Source of the DNA: Delftia sp. PS-11
GTDB taxonomy: Bacteria > Pseudomonadota > Gammaproteobacteria > Burkholderiales > Burkholderiaceae_C
Direction: 5' to 3'
Assembly (NCBI RefSeq): GCF_029870285.1
Contig: NZ_JACSYA010000027.1
Location: 10,049-74,048 of the forward strand
DNA length: 64,000 bases
Below, one piece after another: positions 54,084 through 61,062 of the stretch. Made by a program: the position numbers and the translations under genes. Positions within the stretch are counted from its first letter, which is position 1. Every line of letters begins with the position of its first letter. The notes under the pieces were generated by a model. That model saw only the letters and a list, made by a program, of their open reading frames with translations, was not told where the DNA came from and did no database searches.

Positions 54084-57000
54084 TGCTGGCGCGGCTCATC
54101 GATTTTTCATTGCGCCAGCGCGCGCTGGTGCTGCTGGCCGCCTGTGCGCTGGCCCTGGCGGGCGCCTGGGCCTATGTGAACCTGCCCATCGACGCATTTC
54201 CCGATATCTCGCCCACGCAGGTCAAGGTCATCCTCAAGGTACCCGGCATGACGCCCGAGGAAGTGGAGCAGCGCGTCTCCACGCCCGTGGAGCAGGAGCT
54301 GCTGGGACTGCCGCACAAAACCATCGTGCGCTCGGTGTCCAAATACGGCATCAGCGACGTCACGGTGGACTTCACCGAAGGCACGGATGTGTACTGGGCC
54401 CGGCAGCAGGTCGCCGAACGGCTGGCGGGCCTGCAGCGCGACCTGCCTGCCACGGCGCAAGGCGGCCTGGCCCCGATCACCACGCCGCTGGGCGAGATGT
54501 TCATGTTCACCGTCGATGGCGAAGGCTGGTCGCTGGCCGAACGCCGCCACGTGCTGGACTGGGTGATACGCCCGGCATTGCGCACCGTGGCGGGCGTGGC
54601 CGATGTCAATGCACTGGGCGGTGTGGTGCGCGGCTACGAGGTCATTCCCGACCCGGCACGCCTGCGCGCGCGCGGCGTGACGCTGGACCAGCTGCGTCAG
54701 GCACTGGAGGCCAACAACCGCAATGACGGCGCTGGCCGGCTCGACCGGGGCGAGGAACACTGGGTGGTGCGCGTCGAAGGCGGCGTGCGCGGCCTGGACG
54801 ATCTGCGCGCCATCGTCGTGGTCCCGGCTGCCGGCGGGCGCCACGCCGTGGCTGTGGGCGATGTGGCTACCGTGCGGCTGGGCGAGGCCACGCGCAACGG
54901 CGCCGTCAGCAGCGATGGGCAAGGCGAAACCGTCCAGGGGCTGGTGCTGGGATTGCGGGGCATGGACGCACGCCGCCTGGTCGATGCCGTTCAGGCCCGG
55001 CTGGACGAGCTGGCACCGCGCCTGCCCCAGGGCATGCGCACCCAGGTGTTCTACAACCGGGGGGAACTGGTCTCGCGCGCGGCAGGGACCGTGGTCCGGG
55101 CGCTTGTCGAGGCGGGCGTGCTCGTCGTGGTCACGCTGTACCTTTTCCTGGGCGGAGTAAGAGCGGCACTGGTCGTGGCGGCCACGCTGCCGCTGTCCAT
55201 GCTGGCGACCTTCCTGCTGATGCGCCACGTGGGGCTGACGGCCAACCTGATGAGCCTGGGCGGGCTGGCCATTGCCCTGGGCATGCTGGTCGATGCCGCC
55301 GTGGTCGTGGTGGAAAACATCGAAACCGCGCTGGCGCAGGAGGCTGCTGGCGCGGTGCAGGACCGGCGTACGCTGATCCGCGAGGCGGTCTGCGCCGTAT
55401 CCGCGCCCATGCTGGCCGGCGTATCCATCATCGCCATCGTGTTCCTGCCCCTGCTCACGCTGCAGGGCCTGGAAGGCAAGCTGTTCGCCCCCGTGGCACT
55501 GACCATCGTGCTGGCGCTGGGCGCCTCGGTGGTGCTGGCCTTCACTGTGGTGCCCGCGCTGGCATCCCTGCTGCTGCGCGCCCATGGCGCCCAGGCGCCA
55601 TGGCTGATGCGCCGCGTGGCCAGCGGCTTCGCGCGCCTGCAGGCCTGGAGTCTGGCGCACCGTGGCACGGTGTTCGGTATTGCGGCGGCGGCGCTGGCCG
55701 GGGCCGCAATGCTGTACCTGTCGGTGGGCAAGACCTTCATGCCCACCATGGATGAAGGCGACATGATCGTGCAGCTGCAAAAGGCGCCCTCCATCTCGCT
55801 GGCGGCTTCGCTGGAACTGGACGGGCGCGTGCAGCGCGCGCTGCTGGAGCAGGTGCCGGAAATCCGCGCCATCGTCGCACGCACGGGCTCGGACGACCTG
55901 GGCCTGGACCCCATGGGGCTCAACGAGACCGATACCTTCCTGGTCCTGCACCCGCGCAGTCAATGGCGCGGGAACAAGGAAGACATCGCCGAAGCCATCC
56001 GCCGCACCATGGCGCATTTTCCCGGCCTGATCTACGGCTTCACCCAGCCGATCGAGATGCGCGTCTCCGAGATGCTGACCGGTGCGCGCGGCGATGTGGC
56101 CATCAAAATCTTCGGCACCGACCTGGCCCGCCTGGATGCCGCCGCCCAGGCCGTTGCGGCACGCATGCGCGACGTGCCCGGTGCATCGGAAGTCATCGCG
56201 CCCAGCAACCGGGGCGTGCAATACCTGCGCGTGGCGCTGGACCGCGCAGCGCTGGGGCAGTCCGGCCTCAGCGGCGATGCGCTGCAGGCGCAATTGCGTG
56301 CGCTGGTCGAAGGCGAACGTCTGGGCATCGTGCCCGAAGGCGTCGCACGCACACCGCTGATCCTGCGCGGCGGCACAGCACTGCGCCAGTCGCCAGAGGG
56401 CCTGGCGGGCCTGCTGGTGACAGCGCCTGACGGCAGCAGCTGGCCCCTGACCACGCTGGCCGCGCTCACGGCCCAGGACGGCCCGGTGCGCATCGACCAC
56501 GAAGACGGAGCGCGCTTTGCCGTCGTGCAGGTCAACGTCGAGGGGCGCGACCTGTCTGGGTTCGTGCGCGAAGCACAGGCCGCCATCGCCAGTGATGACA
56601 GCCTGCGGGACATGCGCATCGTCTGGGGCGGCCAGTTCGAAAACCAGCAGCGCGCCGCAGCCCGGCTGGCACTGGTGATCCCCCTGGCGCTGGCCGCCAT
56701 TTTCGCGCTGCTGGTGCTCACCTTCCGCTCGCTGCGGCAGGCGGCGCTGGTCCTTGCCAACATCCCGTTCGCACTTGTGGGGGGTATCGCGGCGCTGCGC
56801 GCAGCGGGCGAATACCTGTCGGTCCCCGCCTCGGTGGGCTTTATCGCGCTGCTGGGCATCGCGGTGCTCAACGGCGTGGTGCTGGTTTCGCACTTCAATG
56901 CCTTGATGGCAGGCGGACTGTCCCTTAAACAGGCTGTGCACCAGGGCGTGCGCGACCGGCTGCGTCCTGTGCTGATGACGGCCTGCATCACCGCGCTGGG

Positions 57001-57169
57001 CATGGTGCCGCTGCTGCTGGCCAGCGGCCCCGGCTCCGAAATCCAGCGGCCGCTGGCCATCGTGGTGGCAGGCGGGCTGGTCAGCTCCACGGCCCTGACC
57101 CTGCTGCTGATGCCCTTGCTGTTCGAGCGCTTCGGCCTGCCGCGCCGCCTGCGGGAGGCCCAGCCATGA
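54080..57169 (+). CDS. Heavy-metal efflux RND pump (CzcA/CusA family)
   Basis: A 1029-residue proton-driven pump with the usual 12-helix, two-loop layout. Family features: LPIDAFPDISPTQVKV and MTPEEVEQRVSTPVEQELLG at the start, SKYGISDVTVDFTEGTDVYWA, TM4 with ALGMLVDAAVVVVENIE carrying the proton-relay Asp, MPTMDEGDMIVQL, and VGFIALLGIAVLNGVVLVSH near the C-terminus. The TM4 motif is nearer to monovalent-metal (CusA-like) pumps than to the DFG..VDGAVV motif of CzcA, which fits the copper-associated neighbours, but the metal is not certain. Confidence 0.92.
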   Translation: MMLARLIDFSLRQRALVLLAACALALAGAWAYVNLPIDAFPDISPTQVKVILKVPGMTPEEVEQRVSTPVEQELLGLPHKTIVRSVSKYGISDVTVDFTEGTDVYWARQQVAERLAGLQRDLPATAQGGLAPITTPLGEMFMFTVDGEGWSLAERRHVLDWVIRPALRTVAGVADVNALGGVVRGYEVIPDPARLRARGVTLDQLRQALEANNRNDGAGRLDRGEEHWVVRVEGGVRGLDDLRAIVVVPAAGGRHAVAVGDVATVRLGEATRNGAVSSDGQGETVQGLVLGLRGMDARRLVDAVQARLDELAPRLPQGMRTQVFYNRGELVSRAAGTVVRALVEAGVLVVVTLYLFLGGVRAALVVAATLPLSMLATFLLMRHVGLTANLMSLGGLAIALGMLVDAAVVVVENIETALAQEAAGAVQDRRTLIREAVCAVSAPMLAGVSIIAIVFLPLLTLQGLEGKLFAPVALTIVLALGASVVLAFTVVPALASLLLRAHGAQAPWLMRRVASGFARLQAWSLAHRGTVFGIAAAALAGAAMLYLSVGKTFMPTMDEGDMIVQLQKAPSISLAASLELDGRVQRALLEQVPEIRAIVARTGSDDLGLDPMGLNETDTFLVLHPRSQWRGNKEDIAEAIRRTMAHFPGLIYGFTQPIEMRVSEMLTGARGDVAIKIFGTDLARLDAAAQAVAARMRDVPGASEVIAPSNRGVQYLRVALDRAALGQSGLSGDALQAQLRALVEGERLGIVPEGVARTPLILRGGTALRQSPEGLAGLLVTAPDGSSWPLTTLAALTAQDGPVRIDHEDGARFAVVQVNVEGRDLSGFVREAQAAIASDDSLRDMRIVWGGQFENQQRAAARLALVIPLALAAIFALLVLTFRSLRQAALVLANIPFALVGGIAALRAAGEYLSVPASVGFIALLGIAVLNGVVLVSHFNALMAGGLSLKQAVHQGVRDRLRPVLMTACITALGMVPLLLASGPGSEIQRPLAIVVAGGLVSSTALTLLLMPLLFERFGLPRRLREAQP

Positions 57170-58443
57170 AGACGCTTCACTCACCGGTTGGAAGAAACAT
57201 GTCCATGAAACCCTTGCTGGCCGCTTGGGCGGCTGCCTTGCTGCTGGCCGGTGCCGCCCGCGCCCAGGAACAGAAATACCTGCCCGCTGAAACCGCCGTG
57301 CGCGAGGCTGTCGCGCAGTCGCCTTCCGTGCAGACTGCAGACGCATCCAGCCGTGGTGCGATGGCGCGGGCCCAGGCCCTGCGCACAGGGCCCCATGAAA
57401 CCGTGGTGCGTGCCATGGGCCAGCGCCGCTGGACGCGTGACGGCTCCGGCCAGCGGTTTTCCGAAGGCCAGATCGCCATCGAGCGTGCGCTGCGCTCAGG
57501 CGCCAAGGCGGGTGCAGACGCCGAACTCGCCGATGCCACACAGACTGCAGGCCGCATCGCCGTGCAGGATGCGCGGCACGAAGCTGCCCGCCAGATCCTG
57601 GCCCTGTGGTTCGACGCCCTGCGCGCCGGCCAGATCAGCCAGGCCACCCGGCTCAATGCACAGGCCGCTGCCGAACTGGCTCACGTGGCAGAACGCCGGC
57701 TGCGTGCGGGCGATGCATCGCGGCTGGATGCCGAACTGGCCGCCGCCGAAATGGCACGCATGCAGGCCGCGCTGGCAGGCGCACAGGCTGCGCACCATGC
57801 GGCGCTTGCCGAACTGCAGGCACGGTTCCCAGGCCTGGGCGAGCCGGTGCAGGCCGCACTGCCACTGCCGCAGCTGCCAGTGCAGGACCCCGCCCAGCTG
57901 CGCACGCAGTACATCACGCACAGCCATGAGTACCTGCTGGCACAGGCCGAGGAAACACGGGCATTGCGGCAGGCACGCCGTGCCGACCTGGAGCGCCGCC
58001 CCGACCCCACCGTGGGCATTTTTGCCAGCAGCGAACGCGGCGGCAGCGAGCGCGTGGCCGGCGTGAGCGTGTCCATGCCGCTGGGCTCGGCGCACCGGCA
58101 GGCACAGGCCGACCTGGCCGTGGCCGATGCCGACGCTGCCCTGTCGCAGCGCCTTGCAGCCGAACGCCGCTTGGGCGCCGAATTCGACGTACTGTGGAAC
58201 CTGCTGGCCGGGCGCAGGGCAGCGGCGCTGGCACAGGCGCAGGCCGCAGCGCTCCAGCAAGGCGCGGCCGACCGGGCGCTGCGCGCCTATCGCGCAGGCG
58301 AATCAGGGCTGACCGAACTGCTGGCCGTGCGGCGCACACTGGCTGACGCCATGCTGGCCGAGCGCATGGCCCGCAGCGACGCACTGGAGGCCGATAGCCG
58401 GCTGCAGCTGGACCTGCACATGCTGTGGGACTTCGATGACTGA
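57166..58443 (+). CDS. TolC-family outer-membrane efflux channel
   Basis: A protein of 425 residues if the start overlapping the pump stop (ATGA) is used; MSMKPLLAAWAAALLLAGAA at 57199 gives a cleaner signal peptide ending AARAQ. Long Ala-rich helices with repeated structure are seen (AQAAAELAHVAERRLRAGDA, LAAAEMARMQAALAGAQAAH, YRAGESGLTELLAVRRTLAD), the two-fold pattern of outer-membrane efflux proteins. It completes the RND system. It is last in the operon, with its stop 20 bases from the convergent persulfide-dioxygenase gene. Confidence 0.88.
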   Translation: MKTLHSPVGRNMSMKPLLAAWAAALLLAGAARAQEQKYLPAETAVREAVAQSPSVQTADASSRGAMARAQALRTGPHETVVRAMGQRRWTRDGSGQRFSEGQIAIERALRSGAKAGADAELADATQTAGRIAVQDARHEAARQILALWFDALRAGQISQATRLNAQAAAELAHVAERRLRAGDASRLDAELAAAEMARMQAALAGAQAAHHAALAELQARFPGLGEPVQAALPLPQLPVQDPAQLRTQYITHSHEYLLAQAEETRALRQARRADLERRPDPTVGIFASSERGGSERVAGVSVSMPLGSAHRQAQADLAVADADAALSQRLAAERRLGAEFDVLWNLLAGRRAAALAQAQAAALQQGAADRALRAYRAGESGLTELLAVRRTLADAMLAERMARSDALEADSRLQLDLHMLWDFDD

Positions 58444-58460
58444 TGCACCGGCGCGCCGGC

Positions 58461-59393
58461 TCAGCAGGTTGTCAGGCCAGGGGGCAGGGGCGCCCCTGCC
58501 CCCTGCCCGACTGCATTGACAGGCAGCTGGATATAGACACGCCCATCCGCCTGGGCAGGCGGCAGCCGGCCCGCGCGTACATTGACCTGCACCGACGGCA
58601 AAATCAGCGCGGGCACGGCCAGTGTGGCGTCACGGGCATGGCGCATGCGCACAAAGCTGGCCTCGTCCACGCCATCGTGCACATGGATATTGGCGCGGCG
58701 CTGCTCCGAAACCGTGCTGACCCAGGCCGGCGCCCGGCCATCGGGCGGATAGTCGTGGCACATGTACAGCCGGGTGTCGCCCGGCAGGTCCAGCAGTTGC
58801 CGGATGGAGCGGTACAACTGGGCTGCATCGCCACCGGGAAAGTCGGCACGCGCCGTGCCCACATCGGGCATGAACAGAGTATCGCCCACGAACACCGCCC
58901 CCTTGCCCCCGGGCCCCTGCTCCAGACAGTAAGCCATGTCGGCAGGCGTATGGCCGGGCACCCACAGCGCGGTCACCGGCAAATCGCCCACATGCAGCAC
59001 TTCGCCCGGCTGCAGCAGGTGATCGAACTGGCTGCCATCCGGCACAAATCCGGGCTCGAAATGGAACACGCCACGGAACACCCGCTGCACATCGCGAATG
59101 CGCTCGCCAATCGCAACCCGGCCTCCCAGCCGATGGCGCAGGTACTGCGCTGCCGAGAGATGGTCGGCATGGGCATGGGTCTCCAGCAACCACTGCAGCT
59201 GCCAGCCGCGCGCCGTCAGGTAATCCGCAATGCGGTCAGCGCTGGCCGTGGACAGGTGGCCTGACCTGGGCTCCAGGTCCAGCACGGCATCGATCACTGC
59301 CGCCTGGCGTGCCTGGGTATCGGCCAGCACATAGCTCACGGTCTGTGTGGCGGCATCAAAAAAAGCTTCGATATGTGCTCGGGAAGAAGTCAT
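58461..59393 (-). CDS. blh: ETHE1/Blh-like persulfide dioxygenase (MBL fold)
   Basis: A 310-residue metallo-beta-lactamase-fold enzyme. The metal site is clear: ETHAHADHLSAAQYL (HxHxDH), GHTPADMAY and GDTLFMPDVGTARADFPGGD, followed by CHDYPP. This pattern is that of persulfide dioxygenases and the Blh proteins, which oxidise glutathione persulfide to sulfite. AAAGGA precedes the start. It is divergent from a DUF2892-BigR-YeeE operon across a large dyad operator, so it is probably derepressed by sulfide or persulfide. Confidence 0.92.
   Translation of the reverse strand: MTSSRAHIEAFFDAATQTVSYVLADTQARQAAVIDAVLDLEPRSGHLSTASADRIADYLTARGWQLQWLLETHAHADHLSAAQYLRHRLGGRVAIGERIRDVQRVFRGVFHFEPGFVPDGSQFDHLLQPGEVLHVGDLPVTALWVPGHTPADMAYCLEQGPGGKGAVFVGDTLFMPDVGTARADFPGGDAAQLYRSIRQLLDLPGDTRLYMCHDYPPDGRAPAWVSTVSEQRRANIHVHDGVDEASFVRMRHARDATLAVPALILPSVQVNVRAGRLPPAQADGRVYIQLPVNAVGQGAGAPLPPGLTTC
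58480..58503. terminator. 24-base perfect palindrome inside the 3' end of the blh-like gene
   Basis: Arms GGGGGCAGGGGC and GCCCCTGCCCCC abut with no loop, within the last codons of the MBL gene and about 37 bases after the TolC stop. The predicted protein end (GQGAGAPLPPGLTTC) is low-complexity. Either a bidirectional terminator embedded in the coding end, or a compositional accident. Confidence 0.4.
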
Positions 59394-59439
59394 GGCATGC
59401 GTTCCTTTGCTGTCCTTGTGTTGCTGGCGCTTGATTAAT

Positions 59440-59470
59440 TTATGTTTTTATATAATATACAAAAACATAA
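59440..59470. promoter_or_regulatory. 31-base near-perfect dyad, probable BigR/SqrR-type operator
   Basis: The element has arms TATGTTTTT and AAAAACATA around an AT-rich centre (TATAATATA); 14 of 15 base pairs are symmetric. A TATAAT box at 59451-59456 lies inside it. It sits midway between the blh-like gene and the DUF2892-bigR operon. Known BigR operators are AT-rich palindromes covering the -10 box, so binding of the repressor would block both promoters. Confidence 0.75.
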
Positions 59471-59541
59471 TGTTTGCCCAGCCAGACCATCCGGCCTGCT
59501 GCTGCGGCAGTCCTGCACTGATCTGCTGAAAGGAAGACACC

Positions 59542-59733
59542 ATGACCATGAAAACCAATGTCGGCGGCCTGGACCGCCTCCTGCGCATCCTGGCCGGCCT
59601 GGCACTGATCGCACTGGCCGCTACCGGCACCGTAGGTGCCTGGGGCTGGCTCGGGGTGATCCCGCTGCTCACAGGGCTGGTGCGTCTGTGTCCGCTGTAC
59701 ACACTGCTGGGCATCCGCAGCGGCAGGCACTGA
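59542..59733 (+). CDS. DUF2892 small membrane protein
   Basis: A 63-residue protein with the DUF2892 pattern: NVGGLDRLLRILAGLALI, a GAWGWLGVIPLLTGLVRLCP second helix, and a CPLYTLLGI ending. Two membrane segments span about 12-30 and 34-55. The same module forms the membrane part of YgaP-type rhodaneses, and Cys in RLCP is conserved. AAGGAAG lies upstream. First gene of the BigR operon; it may assist sulfur export or sensing, but no function is proven. Confidence 0.88.
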   Translation: MTMKTNVGGLDRLLRILAGLALIALAATGTVGAWGWLGVIPLLTGLVRLCPLYTLLGIRSGRH

Positions 59734-59795
59734 GACACGGCGATCGCCCCATGGCGATTGCCATCCGTTTTTGCCGATAGCATCTGACGCCTGTC

Positions 59796-60170
59796 ATGCA
59801 TCCCACCGTATTGCCCATGTACGCGCCCCCTGCCACCGCTGAGCAACCCGACCTTCAGGCCATGGACCCACAGTCAATGCGCGAGCATGCAGCCGCAGCA
59901 GTCGGCATGCTCAAGGTGCTGGGCAATGAAGACCGGCTCATGCTGCTGTGCCAGCTATCTCAGCGGGAACTCACCGTCGGCGAACTGGAGCAGCTCACCG
60001 GCATCACCCAGCCCACGCTGTCCCAGCAGTTGGCCGTGCTGCGCCGCGAGGGCCTGGTACAGACCCGGCGCGAGGGCAAATTCATCTGGTACCAGCTGGC
60101 CGACCGCCGCGCACTGCAGCTGATGCAGTGCCTGCACCAGCTGTTTTGCCCCCCAGGAAACGACACATGA
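59796..60170 (+). CDS. bigR: BigR/SqrR-like persulfide-responsive ArsR-family repressor
   Basis: A 124-residue winged-helix protein (start uncertain; ATGs at 59817 and 59862 would shorten it). The HTH is at about 58-85 (VGELEQLTGITQPTLSQQLA, VLRREGLVQTRREGKFIWYQL). Two Cys at 52 (LMLLCQLSQ) and 118 (QLFCPPG) are 66 residues apart, exactly the spacing of the redox pair C42/C108 of BigR and C41/C107 of SqrR; a third Cys is at 112. Persulfide-driven cross-linking of that pair releases DNA. It overlaps the following YeeE gene by four bases. Confidence 0.9.
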   Translation: MHPTVLPMYAPPATAEQPDLQAMDPQSMREHAAAAVGMLKVLGNEDRLMLLCQLSQRELTVGELEQLTGITQPTLSQQLAVLRREGLVQTRREGKFIWYQLADRRALQLMQCLHQLFCPPGNDT

Positions 60171-60610
60171 CCATTGTCTGGAACGAATTCACCCCCCTGC
60201 CCTCTCTGGCTGGAGGGGTACTGATTGGCCTGTCTGCAGCCGCCATGGTGGTGCTGCTGGGCCGGGTCACCGGCATCAGCGGCATCATCGGCGCCTTACT
60301 GCAGCGCGGCAGCTGGCAGCAGCCGGGCGGCTGGACCTGGAGACTGGCTTTTTTGCTGGGCCTTCTGGCAGCGCCCTGGCTGTGGCAGCTTGCCGCGCCG
60401 CTGCCCGCCATCTCCATCCCCGGCAACCCGCTGCTGATCGGGGCAGCCGGCCTGCTGGTGGGGTTCGGCACCCGCCTGGGCTCTGGCTGCACCAGTGGCC
60501 ACGGCGTGTGCGGGCTGTCGCGCCTGTCACCGCGCTCGCTGGCCGCCACACTGACATTCATGGCCAGCGGCGCGCTCACCGTCTTCGTGATCCGCCACGT
60601 ACTGCCATGA
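60167..60610 (+). CDS. YeeE/YedE-family membrane protein (N-terminal half, PmpA-like)
   Basis: A 147-residue integral membrane protein. Hydrophobic helices span about 12-32, 50-70, 82-98 and 122-143. The YeeE signature [30 protein letters not shown] carries the conserved Cys residues that relay thiosulfate or sulfane sulfur in characterised members. It is coupled to bigR by an ATGA overlap. Together with the next gene it probably forms a split transporter for reduced sulfur. Confidence 0.9.
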   Translation: MTIVWNEFTPLPSLAGGVLIGLSAAAMVVLLGRVTGISGIIGALLQRGSWQQPGGWTWRLAFLLGLLAAPWLWQLAAPLPAISIPGNPLLIGAAGLLVGFGTRLGSGCTSGHGVCGLSRLSPRSLAATLTFMASGALTVFVIRHVLP

Positions 60611-60636
60611 ATCGCTCTGTACAAAGGACTCCACTC

Positions 60637-61056
60637 ATGACATCCGCCATCGTCGCGCTGCTGGCCGGCCTGGTCTTCGGCCTGGGCCTGATCCTTTCAG
60701 GCATGGGCAACCCGGCCAAGGTGCTTAATTTTCTGGATTTCTTCGGCACATGGGACCCCTCGCTGGGCCTGGTGATGGCCGGGGCCATCGCCGTGGGGCT
60801 GGTGGCTTTCGGCTGGGCCCGGCGCCATGACCGCGCACTGCTGGGCGAGCCCATGCAACTGCCCGCCAGCCGGGCCATCGATGCCCGTCTGCTGATGGGG
60901 TCTGCCCTGTTTGGCATCGGCTGGGGACTGGCAGGCTTTTGCCCTGCGCCCGCATGGCTGAACCTGACCACCTTCATGCCCGAGGCATGGATTTTCGTCG
61001 CTGCCATGCTGGCAGGCATGGGGCTTCAGCACCTGTGGGCACAACGCAGGCCCTGA
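60637..61056 (+). CDS. YeeE/YedE-family membrane protein (second half, DUF6691/PmpB-like)
   Basis: A 139-residue membrane protein from the ATG at 60637, chosen because AAAGGA lies eight bases upstream. An ATG at 60607 overlapping the previous stop would add ten residues. Motifs LLAGLVFGLGLILSGMGNPAKV, NFLDFFGTWDPSLG, GSALFGIGWGLAGFCPAPAW and the GFCPAP Cys are those of the second YeeE/YedE half. It ends the sulfide operon, seven bases from the convergent RTX gene. Confidence 0.88.
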   Translation: MTSAIVALLAGLVFGLGLILSGMGNPAKVLNFLDFFGTWDPSLGLVMAGAIAVGLVAFGWARRHDRALLGEPMQLPASRAIDARLLMGSALFGIGWGLAGFCPAPAWLNLTTFMPEAWIFVAAMLAGMGLQHLWAQRRP

Positions 61057-61062
61057 TCAGCA

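Noticed and set aside
54107..57541. 1144-codon open frame on the minus strand
   Set aside because: It is antisense to the RND pump gene, is rich in Gln/His/Gly/Arg as expected from reading a high-GC gene backwards, and has no family motif.
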